This document shows, piece by piece, positions 8,476 to 16,929 of a stretch of 64,000 nucleotides of DNA. The notes beneath the pieces are model-generated. The model saw only the letters and a list, made by a program, of their open reading frames with translations. It ran no database searches and was not told the DNA's origin. The position numbers were made by a program, and so were the translations under genes. This DNA comes from Hyphomonadaceae bacterium (GTDB lineage Bacteria; Pseudomonadota; Alphaproteobacteria; Caulobacterales; Maricaulaceae): the NCBI GenBank assembly GCA_013001295.1, contig JABDMW010000001.1, positions 1 through 64,000 on the forward strand, written 5' to 3'. Within the stretch, counting starts at the first letter, position 1. The number at the start of each line of letters is the position of its first letter.

Positions 8476-10404
8476 TTAATCACAGACGAATGAGGTATCG
8501 TCCTTCATAGGTTTACATTTGTCAGGCCATCCAAACTCAACCCAATAATCATACAAACCGACATTGCGGGCAAAAGTTTGAAAATAGGGATGCTTACGCA
8601 AGTCCGGATCCGTATTAGTCCAGAGCTGATAAAAACTATCATGATCCCCATCAGGATCTTCTTCCAGAATACGTAATGCTTTTTCACTTTCACCGGACAT
8701 CAGATAAGCCGGCATGAGAAAATCATCATCATTGGCCAAAACCGGAAAAGCCCCAATACCCTCATCCACTTTTTTCTGTTTGCTCATAATACCAATAAAG
8801 AAGTCTGTGAGAGCATCCACCTGATTTTCGCCAATATATTGATCATTAAACGATGCCAACGCCATCATTTTAGCCGCCGTTTCGATATTGCCACGGCGGA
8901 ATTCAACAAATGAATTGCCATTAACCCCGTCACTCAAACCAAAATCTTCTGCCCGACGATAGTAATAATCGGTTTTCTCCATATCGTCTTTGTTCTGGGC
9001 CACGACCCCTGCCACCAAGTTCAAAACCGCAGACTCCGGTTCTATTTCCAACGCCTTTAAAATTTTCACCTCGGCCCGTTCCAGATACCCGACATAGGTC
9101 AAAACCTCTGCAAACCATTGCAAAACAACCACATTATCCGGATCCAAAGCTTCGCCCAATTCATAATATTCTACGGCGTCCTTCCAGTTGTTTTGGTCGG
9201 CCTCGATCACACCCAAGACCGCAAAAGGTTCAGACAGGGATGCGTCTAGATCAGACGCTTTACGGGCGAATGATTGTGCCCGTGATCTTGCGATTTCTTT
9301 GGGTACGTCCAGATAAATATGTGAAACGACGTGAGCCGTGGCCAGACCGGCGTAAGCCCGCGCATAATTGGAATCAAGTTTTATTGCGGCCTCAAAACTG
9401 TCAATTGCTTTGGACAATCCAAGACCCCTTCGATTGAGAAACCGCCGCGCTTCCAGATAATGTTGAAACGCTTTTGTATTTTCGGTGCCAGCATCAAAAA
9501 GAAGTTTGTTTCCGGGTTTACTTAACTCCACGCTCAAGGCATCGACAACATGTTTAGCGATATCATCTTGAACAGCGAAAACATCTTCAAGTTTGCGGTC
9601 ATAGGAGTCAGACCACAAATGGTACCCGTCTTTCACCGCAATCAACTGCGCCGTTACCCGCATTCGGTCTTGGAAACGCCGGATGCTACCTTCTAAAACA
9701 TAAGCAACATCCAATTCCCGACCGATTTCTTTAACACTGGCGGACTTGCCTTTGTAAGCAAAACTTGAAGTCCGCGCCGCGACTTTCAAATTCTCAATAT
9801 CTGCCAACGAGTTGAGCAGTTCTTCCGACAAGCCTTCAGCAAACAACTGGTCACTTAGTTCAACACTCATCGATACAAATGGCAGAACAGCGATCGAATT
9901 TTCCGGAACAGTTTCAACAGGAGATGGCCTGGACTGCCGCGCCACCATAAAAGCAATCAGGGCCGCACCAATCAATCCCAGGACAACTAGGTGCCGGCTC
10001 TTAAACTTGGTATTTCTTTTTAAGTTTTTGTTTGAAGAACCGGTGTCAGAATCGCTTTCTATCGGCGATGAGAAAGTCACGGGCTGAGTTAATTGATACC
10101 CGCGCTTGGGAATAGTTGAAATATAATTATCGCTAACACCCGCATCGCGAAACGTTTTGCGTAAAACAGAAATGACACGGGTAACGCTTTCGTCTGCACC
10201 ATGTTCAACATTCCAGACTTTTGCAATCAAGGTTTCCCGACTGACAACTTCCCCATTGCCTGCAGCCAAGACGCACAATACGTCCATAACACGTGGCTCC
10301 AAAGCATAAATTTGGTCTTCCCGGACAACATGGTTTCGCGCGGGATCAACGCTAAATTCACCCAGCATAAAAGTTTTATTTCCTGTTGCCGCACCCAAGG
10401 CCAT
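8476..10404 (-). CDS. Membrane-bound CadC-like transcriptional regulator with TPR region
   Basis: 642 residues. Residues about 10-110 form an OmpR/PhoB-type winged helix (LGEFSVDPARNHV, LEPRVMDVLCVLAAGNGEVVSRE, TRVISVLRKTFRD, YISTIPKRGYQL). A single membrane helix follows near residue 145 (LVVLGLIGAALIAFMVA). The outer part has a FlgO/TolB-like segment (NSIAVLPFVSMS, then YVLEGSIRRFQDRMRVTAQLI) and TPR-like repeats (YARAYAGLATAH, AVLGVIEADQNNWKDAVEYYELGEALD). The architecture is that of one-component regulators that bind DNA in the cytoplasm and sense in the periplasm. The ligand is unknown. The ATG has AAGAAGAGAA upstream. The divergent or downstream secreted-protein gene at 10780 is a possible target. 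Confidence 0.85.
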   Translation of the reverse strand: MALGAATGNKTFMLGEFSVDPARNHVVREDQIYALEPRVMDVLCVLAAGNGEVVSRETLIAKVWNVEHGADESVTRVISVLRKTFRDAGVSDNYISTIPKRGYQLTQPVTFSSPIESDSDTGSSNKNLKRNTKFKSRHLVVLGLIGAALIAFMVARQSRPSPVETVPENSIAVLPFVSMSVELSDQLFAEGLSEELLNSLADIENLKVAARTSSFAYKGKSASVKEIGRELDVAYVLEGSIRRFQDRMRVTAQLIAVKDGYHLWSDSYDRKLEDVFAVQDDIAKHVVDALSVELSKPGNKLLFDAGTENTKAFQHYLEARRFLNRRGLGLSKAIDSFEAAIKLDSNYARAYAGLATAHVVSHIYLDVPKEIARSRAQSFARKASDLDASLSEPFAVLGVIEADQNNWKDAVEYYELGEALDPDNVVVLQWFAEVLTYVGYLERAEVKILKALEIEPESAVLNLVAGVVAQNKDDMEKTDYYYRRAEDFGLSDGVNGNSFVEFRRGNIETAAKMMALASFNDQYIGENQVDALTDFFIGIMSKQKKVDEGIGAFPVLANDDDFLMPAYLMSGESEKALRILEEDPDGDHDSFYQLWTNTDPDLRKHPYFQTFARNVGLYDYWVEFGWPDKCKPMKDDTSFVCD

Positions 10405-10688
10405 TACATTCTCTTCTTATTATCCGCAATGTGTATGCCGCCCGCTGCTGACTTACATTTTTCAACTAGCACAACCGATCGAGCTTGTCTGCACATATCG
10501 TATTGCCGAACTTAATTACGTGGATTTGGACCCACTTAAAACATTGATTTTATGATGATTTTATCCATCCAAACAAAACCATCATGTTTTCTGAAGAAAA
10601 ATTCGGGTATCCCGAACAAAACATTCAGGACGTTGAGATTTGAATGTGGCATCTCAGGAGTGAGCCAGGAGAGGGCTCGGGGCGCACA

Positions 10689-10730
10689 GTGTAAGGTCGG
10701 TAGATTGAATACAATTCTACCGACCTGCAC
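10689..10730 (+). other. Strong RNA hairpin in the 5' leader of the small secreted protein gene
   Basis: GGTCGGTAGA (10695-10704) pairs perfectly with TCTACCGACC (10716-10725). Below a small internal loop, GTG (10689-10691) pairs with CAC (10728-10730). A second smaller stem, GAGCC/GGCTC, is at 10662-10678. There is no U tract, so this is not a terminator. It lies 50 bases before the start at 10780 and could be a regulatory leader or a protein-binding RNA. The remainder of 10405-10779 shows no gene. Confidence 0.6.
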
Positions 10731-10779
10731 ATCAATTTATACCACAAATCAGCCCCTTAACAAATTTAGGGAGTCATTC

Positions 10780-11238
10780 ATGATCAAAACATCTATATAT
10801 TCCATCGCAATCATCTCACTGTTGGGTGCAACGGCGGCGCATGCAGAAACATTTACATACAAATCCATAGAAAGTAGTGAACCAAAAGTGATCGGTGGTG
10901 TTGGCCAAAGTGGTGCCGATTATTATGCATCAAGTTGGAGCGGGACGACAGACGTCAAAAACGCCGATGGAACGTCTTACAAAAGTTCATTCACATGTAT
11001 GTCCATGACTCAACCTCCAAACAGTCAAATCTTTGCGACGCATGTTGTCTGCGACATGACCTCGCCACGCGGAAACGCAAGTATGGTGTTTGGGTGCATT
11101 CCGTTAAATGCGGAAAAGACTGAAATGAATTGTATGGGTGGTATGTCAGGAAAATCCGGGACATACCAAGACCGTAGCGGGACAATAACTGCTCATATTA
11201 CACCTGATGGCAATTCCGGTACGGGTCAATGGAATTGA
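10780..11238 (+). CDS. Small secreted protein of unknown function
   Basis: 152 residues from the ATG at 10780, with TAGGGAG just upstream; an in-frame extension back to 10552 would run through the leader hairpin and is rejected. MIKTSIYSIAIISLLGATAAHA is a clear Sec signal peptide with an AHA cleavage site. The mature part is Gly/Ser/Thr-rich with several Cys and Met residues (TCMSMTQPP, VVCDMTS, FGCIPL, MNCMGGMSG), suggesting one or two disulfides, and a beta-rich fold. I recognise no family. It is transcribed divergently from the CadC-like regulator and followed by a strong terminator, so it is a single-gene unit. Confidence 0.8.
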   Translation: MIKTSIYSIAIISLLGATAAHAETFTYKSIESSEPKVIGGVGQSGADYYASSWSGTTDVKNADGTSYKSSFTCMSMTQPPNSQIFATHVVCDMTSPRGNASMVFGCIPLNAEKTEMNCMGGMSGKSGTYQDRSGTITAHITPDGNSGTGQWN

Positions 11239-11269
11239 TTTAGAACTGAAAATTTGGATCAAATTACTG

Positions 11270-11325
11270 ATCGCCACGCGGACAGCTCCCCCTTCAAGTT
11301 GATCTATGCGTGGCGATTTTTTATT
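11270..11325 (+). terminator. Rho-independent terminator after the small secreted protein gene
   Basis: ATCGCCACGC (11270-11279) pairs with GCGTGGCGAT (11308-11317), followed by TTTTTATTTTC. The loop is long (28 bases) but the 10-bp stem is perfect. Confidence 0.8.
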
Positions 11326-11442
11326 TTCAAAAGCGTCAACAATCTCCCTGTTTACTGCGCTTTTACCCTTCAGCTCTCGTTAATATTGGATTTTGTAAAG
11401 ATTTAACGTAAGGTTAATCCCAAAAATTCAAAGGATCTGTTT

Positions 11443-13413
11443 ATGGGGCGTCAATTTTCCAAACTTTTGCTTGTGGGCGCTGCTTGCGTTGTTACCGGAT
11501 GTGCATCAACAGCGAAAGGGATCTCCCAATCCAGCGTCATGAAATCTGCTAAAGCTGAGCAGTTGAAAAAAAAAGCCACGGCCGGCACTGTCCTGGCCGT
11601 CGTGCGGTACCCGGCTTTTGTCGATAGTAATGCGAAAGATGCCTATTATAAAGCCTTTGGTCGCAACGCGATTGGCGGCAGAGCTTCATCTTATGATGCC
11701 GGGTCACCTGAAGTGCAGGCTCTGGCTGACAGTGTTGTGCTCAAATCCAACTATTTTGCCCTGTCCCTGTTCAAGGAGTTGGCCGCAAAATTACCGGAAC
11801 ATTCCGTCCTCCTTTCACCGCACACGATTAAACTCGCTGACGATGGCTCTTTGACATCAGAACCGATGACCCAGGCGGAAAGCCTCGCTAATGTGGTGAC
11901 CGTCGACTTCACCAGTTATACCTTCCCGGATTCCAAAAAAATGATGGGGGGCGAGCCTCTAACATTCGGTGATCTGGTTACACCATTGGTAACTGTTCGG
12001 ACCGACCACCGCGCCGCAGCGCCGACCCAGGGCTTACTGATGGCCAGCGCCCCCCTATTGTCGCGCGCAGCGGGGAATGGACGTGCCAGTGTTGATGAAT
12101 CATTGCGAAATTTACAAAACGGCAAATTGGATAGTGCGACGCCCGAACTCGATTTTGTCACCTATCTCAATAACGACCCTGCATTTAACGTAGCTTCCAA
12201 ACCGCTCTCTCGATTGCCAAGCGCAAATACAGTCCGAAAGGTTCCACTCGAAAAAATTAAGCTGGACACCGTGGCGATTGACTCCCTTGGCGACGCGCAG
12301 GCTGGTGCTGTTGATCCTCTGAAAACGGCGTTCTCAAAGGGAATGGCCAATCAGATTGTTGGCATGATCAACAAGACTAATATCAATAAAGCGTCCATGA
12401 TGCGCCGGGCCTCTGCCATTTCGCAGTTCGATCAAAGTCTCGCCGCGTTGACATTGGTCGGCGGCAAGGATGCGGATTATCAATCCCGGTTTAAATATGC
12501 GGAACGATTGCTTGAGGCCGAGCAGAAATACCTTTCGGTTCAGTCGTTACGTTTATTCGACGGAATCCATAACGGAGAAATGGGCGCGCAAGTGCGTGAC
12601 ATGTTAAAAGCTGAATATGATGTTCTCGAACAACGTCGTGATTTGGCGCGTAAACAAAACACGGCAACAGCGCTGGCTATTTTGGGGGCTGTCGCTGCCG
12701 GTGCTACGATCGCAAATGAAAGTGACAGTCGGGATGGCGTCAGTTACGGAGAATCGTTGGCGATTGACGCTTTGATTAGCGCCACCATTTTTGCCGGATC
12801 CAAAGCATTTTCTTACAAAAGCCAGTCCAAATCCGTCGGAAGCAATTATCTGACCTCGATCGTGCCAGCATTGGAGGAACAAACCTCCGTCCAGGTCAAT
12901 TTGATCGATTCAAACGAGACAATCACAGCGATTCGATTTGAAGATTTGAAAGAAAAATTACAATCGCTTTACACCGAAAACCAGCGCTCGTTGGAGACAG
13001 TCGCGACGCGGTGCGGCTATACCCATACTGGCTCCACAAAAACCGGGACATGGCTCGGTGTTTGTGAAAACGGCCTGGCGGCCGGAAATGGCATTGGCGT
13101 GCTCCGCAATGGGGACGGTACTGCTATTGAGTATTTTGGTTATGCCAAAAATGGTCAACCGCAAGGGCCCGGATATATGATCCACCACAAACGCAATAAC
13201 AGTTATGCGCTCGAGGGTCATTTCACAGCGGGTCAAGCCGATGGCGTCATGCGCGTCACAAAATCCGGCATCCCAGATACATTGCAAATGTATTCAGCAG
13301 GACAGCGGTCAGGTTCGGTGCCTGCAGGTGCGATCAACGCGTCTCCATTCCGAACACCACCGGCCAATAAAATCAGTGCCGCCCGATCTCAGACCTTGGC
13401 AAGCGCGCAATAA
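11443..13413 (+). CDS. Large outer-membrane lipoprotein with C-terminal MORN-like repeats
   Basis: 656 residues. The start MGRQFSKLLLVGAACVVTGC is a lipoprotein signal with lipobox VTGC; Ala follows the lipidated Cys20, which favours outer-membrane sorting. The middle is helical with a hydrophobic Ala/Gly stretch (TATALAILGAVAAGATIA) near residue 410. Residues about 530-600 hold MORN-like repeats (TGTWLGVCENGLAAGNGIGV, EYFGYAKNGQPQGPGYMI, ALEGHFTAGQADGVMRV). No family is recognised for the main part. It is the first of seven co-directed genes; its stop shares a base with the next ATG. I infer that it is an outer-membrane component of the VWA/stator machine encoded downstream. Confidence 0.8.
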   Translation: MGRQFSKLLLVGAACVVTGCASTAKGISQSSVMKSAKAEQLKKKATAGTVLAVVRYPAFVDSNAKDAYYKAFGRNAIGGRASSYDAGSPEVQALADSVVLKSNYFALSLFKELAAKLPEHSVLLSPHTIKLADDGSLTSEPMTQAESLANVVTVDFTSYTFPDSKKMMGGEPLTFGDLVTPLVTVRTDHRAAAPTQGLLMASAPLLSRAAGNGRASVDESLRNLQNGKLDSATPELDFVTYLNNDPAFNVASKPLSRLPSANTVRKVPLEKIKLDTVAIDSLGDAQAGAVDPLKTAFSKGMANQIVGMINKTNINKASMMRRASAISQFDQSLAALTLVGGKDADYQSRFKYAERLLEAEQKYLSVQSLRLFDGIHNGEMGAQVRDMLKAEYDVLEQRRDLARKQNTATALAILGAVAAGATIANESDSRDGVSYGESLAIDALISATIFAGSKAFSYKSQSKSVGSNYLTSIVPALEEQTSVQVNLIDSNETITAIRFEDLKEKLQSLYTENQRSLETVATRCGYTHTGSTKTGTWLGVCENGLAAGNGIGVLRNGDGTAIEYFGYAKNGQPQGPGYMIHHKRNNSYALEGHFTAGQADGVMRVTKSGIPDTLQMYSAGQRSGSVPAGAINASPFRTPPANKISAARSQTLASAQ

Positions 13414-14228
13414 TGAAGAAAAAACTGCTTATATCCGGCTTTTTAAGCCTGATCGCCAGTCCAGCGATTGCCCAAAGTTCAGCATCTTCTGGCCCTGAGC
13501 CGGTGCAACAGGTTGCTGTCGCTGCGCCGTCACAAGAATACTGCATCACCGTGATGTCAGGGTTTCCCAACGATGCCCTTTTACCGCGCTATCAGTTTTT
13601 CAAACTGACCCAGGAAATGGCGGTTGATGCGACCCCGGGGTTTCGCCGGGCGCTCGAAAAATACGGTGACGGCGATGTGGAAGCCGACGCGCCCATCACC
13701 GATGTTATTGAAGCCATTGCCAATCCGGTTCTGAGACAAGCAGCACCCGAACTAGCAATATCTTATATGGATCATTTGATTGATTTTGCGCAGACCTGCG
13801 AACCTTACGTTGCCGGACAGGTTTCAAGCCTGAAAGCGTTCGATGCAAATCTTGCCAATGATGACACGGTAATCGCCGAAGATGCCTTGTTTTTACGTCA
13901 GGTCCTTTCCGACTCCCTGTTCCGTCTGGACGCCAACAAAGACCTGATCCACGGTGCCGATGTCACCGTCTATGCCAATGCCTTGGTTCGCACGCGCGAC
14001 CGGATCGAATTTACCTCATATTCAGCTGATGTCGACGAGCTGGAAGCTATCTATATGACGGATCTGGATGGAAGGTTGGCGCGGTCCAACGATCTAATCA
14101 ACAGTGAAATGAACCGCGAAACCCTTGGTGATGCTGTGACCCTGTCGGATGATATGAACAAGCAAGCCAAACAAAAAGCTGACCGCGAAGCCGTTCAAAC
14201 TCTATTGAGAATTCTTAGCCGGTACTGA
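13413..14228 (+). CDS. Periplasmic protein of unknown function in the VWA/stator operon
   Basis: 271 residues with a signal peptide (MKKKLLISGFLSLIASPAIA, cleavage before QSS). The mature part is acidic and helical, with two Cys (EYCITV and QTCEPY) that could form one disulfide. No domain is recognised. TAATG overlaps join it to the lipoprotein gene upstream and to the first VWA gene downstream, so it is almost certainly co-translated with them. It is probably a periplasmic partner of the VWA proteins. Confidence 0.75.
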   Translation: MKKKLLISGFLSLIASPAIAQSSASSGPEPVQQVAVAAPSQEYCITVMSGFPNDALLPRYQFFKLTQEMAVDATPGFRRALEKYGDGDVEADAPITDVIEAIANPVLRQAAPELAISYMDHLIDFAQTCEPYVAGQVSSLKAFDANLANDDTVIAEDALFLRQVLSDSLFRLDANKDLIHGADVTVYANALVRTRDRIEFTSYSADVDELEAIYMTDLDGRLARSNDLINSEMNRETLGDAVTLSDDMNKQAKQKADREAVQTLLRILSRY

Positions 14229-15166
14229 TGCGATCCCGGCGGCGCAACACTTCCGTTTTTTCCATATCAGCGCTCGACTTGTTCGCGGCGGCCTTGGGCG
14301 CATTTATCCTGATCGTGCTGGTTCTGTTTCCTTATTATCAAATGGGCGGGACAGACGTATCCATGGAAGAGCTGGAAGAATTCGTACAAAAACGGCGAAT
14401 GGCGGCAGCAACAACGCAAACTGAAATGGCCCAGATCCGGGCAATCCGTGCCGAAATTCGCCTCCTCGACAAGCAATACCGCACAACCGAAGAGAATATG
14501 TCAAAAATCCAGGACACGATTTTGGAAGTGCAAAAACAAACCGCCGAAATTGAAATCCCGGATCCACCGCCTATTCCGCGGCCCGTCCCGGTTCCTGATC
14601 CGATCCCTGAACCACCGCGCAGTGTCGGACGCGGTGTCGAGTTTTCTATTTTAGGCCTGGCCACGTCCAAAAAGAAAATCGCCATCGTTGTCGATATGTC
14701 AGGGTCCATGAGAGCTCATACCGATAAAGTCACAGACGCACTGAATGAAATCGTCAGCCAAATGAAGCCCGACAATCAATTCGTCATTCTTGGCTATCGC
14801 GGGGGGCCGACCATTGAATCCTTCCCGCAAAATGGGCGCATGCAATCCGCCAACTCATCCATGGTCGCGGATGCGCAAAGCTATATCGCCAGCATGCCAA
14901 GACGCTTTGGCGGCGGCACACCCACCCAGAATGCCTTAGTCCGCGCGCTCAACTTGAAACCGGAAGCCGTGATCTTACTGTCTGATGGGGCTCCTGATGA
15001 CGGGTCTGCAGGTACCATCGTCAGAAATATCACCAATCGCAATCGCGGCCGCGCTGAAATCCACACCGTCGCGATCGGCGATTACACGCAAGACAAACGC
15101 CTGACACTGTTTTTGCAGGAACTGGCCAATCGCAACCGCGGTGATTTCGTCGGGAGGGCCCGATGA
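14228..15166 (+). CDS. Membrane-anchored VWA protein with ExbD/MotB-like transmembrane segment
   Basis: 312 residues. One N-terminal helix (residues 15-37, SALDLFAAALGAFILIVLVL) carries an Asp at position 17 near its cytoplasmic edge, like ExbD/TolR/MotB. A coiled coil (about 45-108) and a Pro-rich linker (IPDPPPIPRPVPVPDPIP) lead to a VWA domain from about 135. Its metal site is intact: D156-x-S158-x-S160, Thr231 in GGGTPT and Asp253 in LLSDGAPD. The domain should be periplasmic and bind a partner through a divalent ion. It is a paralogue of the next gene, with which it overlaps by 4 bases. With the channel gene at 16162 it looks like a stator unit whose outer part is VWA instead of a peptidoglycan or TonB-binding domain. 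Confidence 0.82.
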   Translation: MRSRRRNTSVFSISALDLFAAALGAFILIVLVLFPYYQMGGTDVSMEELEEFVQKRRMAAATTQTEMAQIRAIRAEIRLLDKQYRTTEENMSKIQDTILEVQKQTAEIEIPDPPPIPRPVPVPDPIPEPPRSVGRGVEFSILGLATSKKKIAIVVDMSGSMRAHTDKVTDALNEIVSQMKPDNQFVILGYRGGPTIESFPQNGRMQSANSSMVADAQSYIASMPRRFGGGTPTQNALVRALNLKPEAVILLSDGAPDDGSAGTIVRNITNRNRGRAEIHTVAIGDYTQDKRLTLFLQELANRNRGDFVGRAR

Positions 15167-16143
15167 AAAAACGTCCTGATCGGCAAATTGAAATTTTCTC
15201 CTTATCCGCGATTGATTTGTTTGCAGCCGCTATGGGTGCATTCGCATTGCTGACCATTGTACTGATCCCGTATTACCAAAAAGAGGTTCGAGAACGGACA
15301 CCGGAAAACGCGATTGCCGATCTGGCCCGCGCTGCTGAAACTAGTGCCGTTGAGTCTGAGATCAAAAAAAAAGCGCTGGAACAAAAACGAGCGGCGTCAG
15401 CTGCCAATGTGTCCGATATTAAAAGCCAGGCTGATAAATTGCTGGCTGAGCTTCGGGCCGCAGAAGCCGCATTGCGTGAAAAGCAGGCTGAAGCCGAACG
15501 TGCTGTGGTTGTTCCGGAACCTGTGGCCGAACTGCCGGCACCCGCCGAAACGCCGAAGAGAGCATTGGTCTCGTTTCGGTTTCTCGGCATGAAAACGACG
15601 AAAGACGACATTGTTGTCGCGTTGGACATGAACAAATGCATGGGCGGTCACGAAGCCTCGATTGAGAAGGCGGTCAGCCGTATCGTCGATTCCCTGCAGG
15701 ACAATCACCGCCTTAAAATCGTGGGTTTCCAGCAAACCGATGCCGGGCCACGCACCAGCATCTGGCCCTACGGCGGCAATTTACAACGGATCAACAGCTC
15801 GACCAAAAGTGCAGCCAACCGGTTTACCAAACAACTAACCGGACGTTTCGGCGGGTCCGCATCGATGCTTGATGCCTTCCAGAAAATGCTCGACGGCCCC
15901 GGAGAGTCTATTTTTCTGGTCAGTGACGGGCTACCAAACCCGCGCGCTAATGGCGGGCTTTCACCCAATAATCTCGCGCGTCGGATCACCAGTATGAATG
16001 GCGGGCGCAAAGAAATTCATACCGTTGTCGTTGGCAACTATTTTGATTACCAAGGAACTGTGGAATTTATGGAAAACCTTTCGCAGTCCAACAAGGGTCA
16101 GTTTATGGCACTCGCCTCTCCAACAAAAGGGGTATGTGACTAA
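15163..16143 (+). CDS. Second membrane-anchored VWA protein, metal site degenerate
   Basis: 326 residues, same plan as its neighbour: helix at 14-37 (SAIDLFAAAMGAFALLTIVL) with Asp18, a long Ala/Glu/Lys coiled coil (45-115), a short Pro/Ala linker and a VWA fold from about 135. The MIDAS motif reads DMNKC (155-159) where the partner has DMSGS, and the Thr position is replaced in FGGSAS; Asp in LVSDGLPNP remains. Metal binding is therefore probably lost. The pair looks like a duplication that became a heteromer, with one active and one structural VWA head. Eighteen bases separate it from the channel gene. Confidence 0.82.
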   Translation: MKKRPDRQIEIFSLSAIDLFAAAMGAFALLTIVLIPYYQKEVRERTPENAIADLARAAETSAVESEIKKKALEQKRAASAANVSDIKSQADKLLAELRAAEAALREKQAEAERAVVVPEPVAELPAPAETPKRALVSFRFLGMKTTKDDIVVALDMNKCMGGHEASIEKAVSRIVDSLQDNHRLKIVGFQQTDAGPRTSIWPYGGNLQRINSSTKSAANRFTKQLTGRFGGSASMLDAFQKMLDGPGESIFLVSDGLPNPRANGGLSPNNLARRITSMNGGRKEIHTVVVGNYFDYQGTVEFMENLSQSNKGQFMALASPTKGVCD

Positions 16144-16161
16144 TGGAACAAAGGGAATAAA

Positions 16162-16929
16162 ATGAAACAAGTTAAAACATTTCGGAGACTTTTTGTTTAT
16201 CTGGTCGCCGTTACCGCTGCGATCGTTTTTATCGGTATTCTGCGCTATACGATGGGCGAACAATTGCAGGAAATTCTGCTCGACGCCGACGCAACATTTT
16301 GGCCATTTACTATTCAAAATATTATGTGGGTGGCTTTGTTCCTTGGTTTTGGAGAATTGTTTTTGCGATGGAGCGCGGCGGCTGATGAAGAAAGCCAGCT
16401 TAAGCGTGGGTATTTGCCAACAGATGATCGCAAACTGAAACCGGAAACCATTGATAAAATCCGCGACGGCATTGTCACGCGCCGGTACGGGAAAGAAGCT
16501 TTTCTGCCACGTATGATCCAACGCACGCTCGATCAGTTCAAAGTCTCGGGCAAATCAGATCAGGCCATCTCGGTTCTGAACTCTTCTTTGGAACTTTACA
16601 TGCATGAAATCGATTTGCGCTATTCCATGCTCCGCTATTTGACCTGGTTGATCCCGTCGCTCGGATTTATCGGAACGGTTATGGGGATCATGTTTGCCCT
16701 GCAATATGCGGGGGTCCCCGCCAACGCGGAAGCCGAAGACTTCCTCTATCAGGTTACCAATCGCCTCGGCGTCGCCTTTACAACGACATTGCTGGCACTG
16801 ATTATGTCGGCCGTGCTGGTGCTGATACAGTCCATGATTCAATCGAAAGAGGAACGGGCGCTCAATGAGGCGGGCCAATATTGCCTCGACAATCTAATCC
16901 TGCGTCTGGAAGACGGGGAAAACAAGTGA
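16162..16929 (+). CDS. MotA/TolQ/ExbB-family ion-channel protein
   Basis: 255 residues with AAAGGGA before the ATG. Four membrane helices are visible: about 11-29, 46-68, 158-182 and 207-230, with a cytoplasmic loop of some 85 residues between the second and third, the MotA/ExbB topology. The family signature is present: LIPSLGFIGTVMGIMFAL, then LGVAFTTTLLALIMSAVLVLIQ. Such proteins form a pentamer around two ExbD/MotB-like helices and turn proton or sodium flow into motion. The only candidates for those partners in the window are the two VWA proteins just upstream, each with a membrane Asp. No TonB or flagellar gene is adjacent. Confidence 0.85.
   Translation: MKQVKTFRRLFVYLVAVTAAIVFIGILRYTMGEQLQEILLDADATFWPFTIQNIMWVALFLGFGELFLRWSAAADEESQLKRGYLPTDDRKLKPETIDKIRDGIVTRRYGKEAFLPRMIQRTLDQFKVSGKSDQAISVLNSSLELYMHEIDLRYSMLRYLTWLIPSLGFIGTVMGIMFALQYAGVPANAEAEDFLYQVTNRLGVAFTTTLLALIMSAVLVLIQSMIQSKEERALNEAGQYCLDNLILRLEDGENK

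Noticed and set aside
14228-16929. Zorya-type phage defence (ZorA/ZorB)
   Set aside because: A MotA-like gene is present but there is no OmpA-type peptidoglycan domain, helicase or nuclease gene; the partners carry VWA domains.
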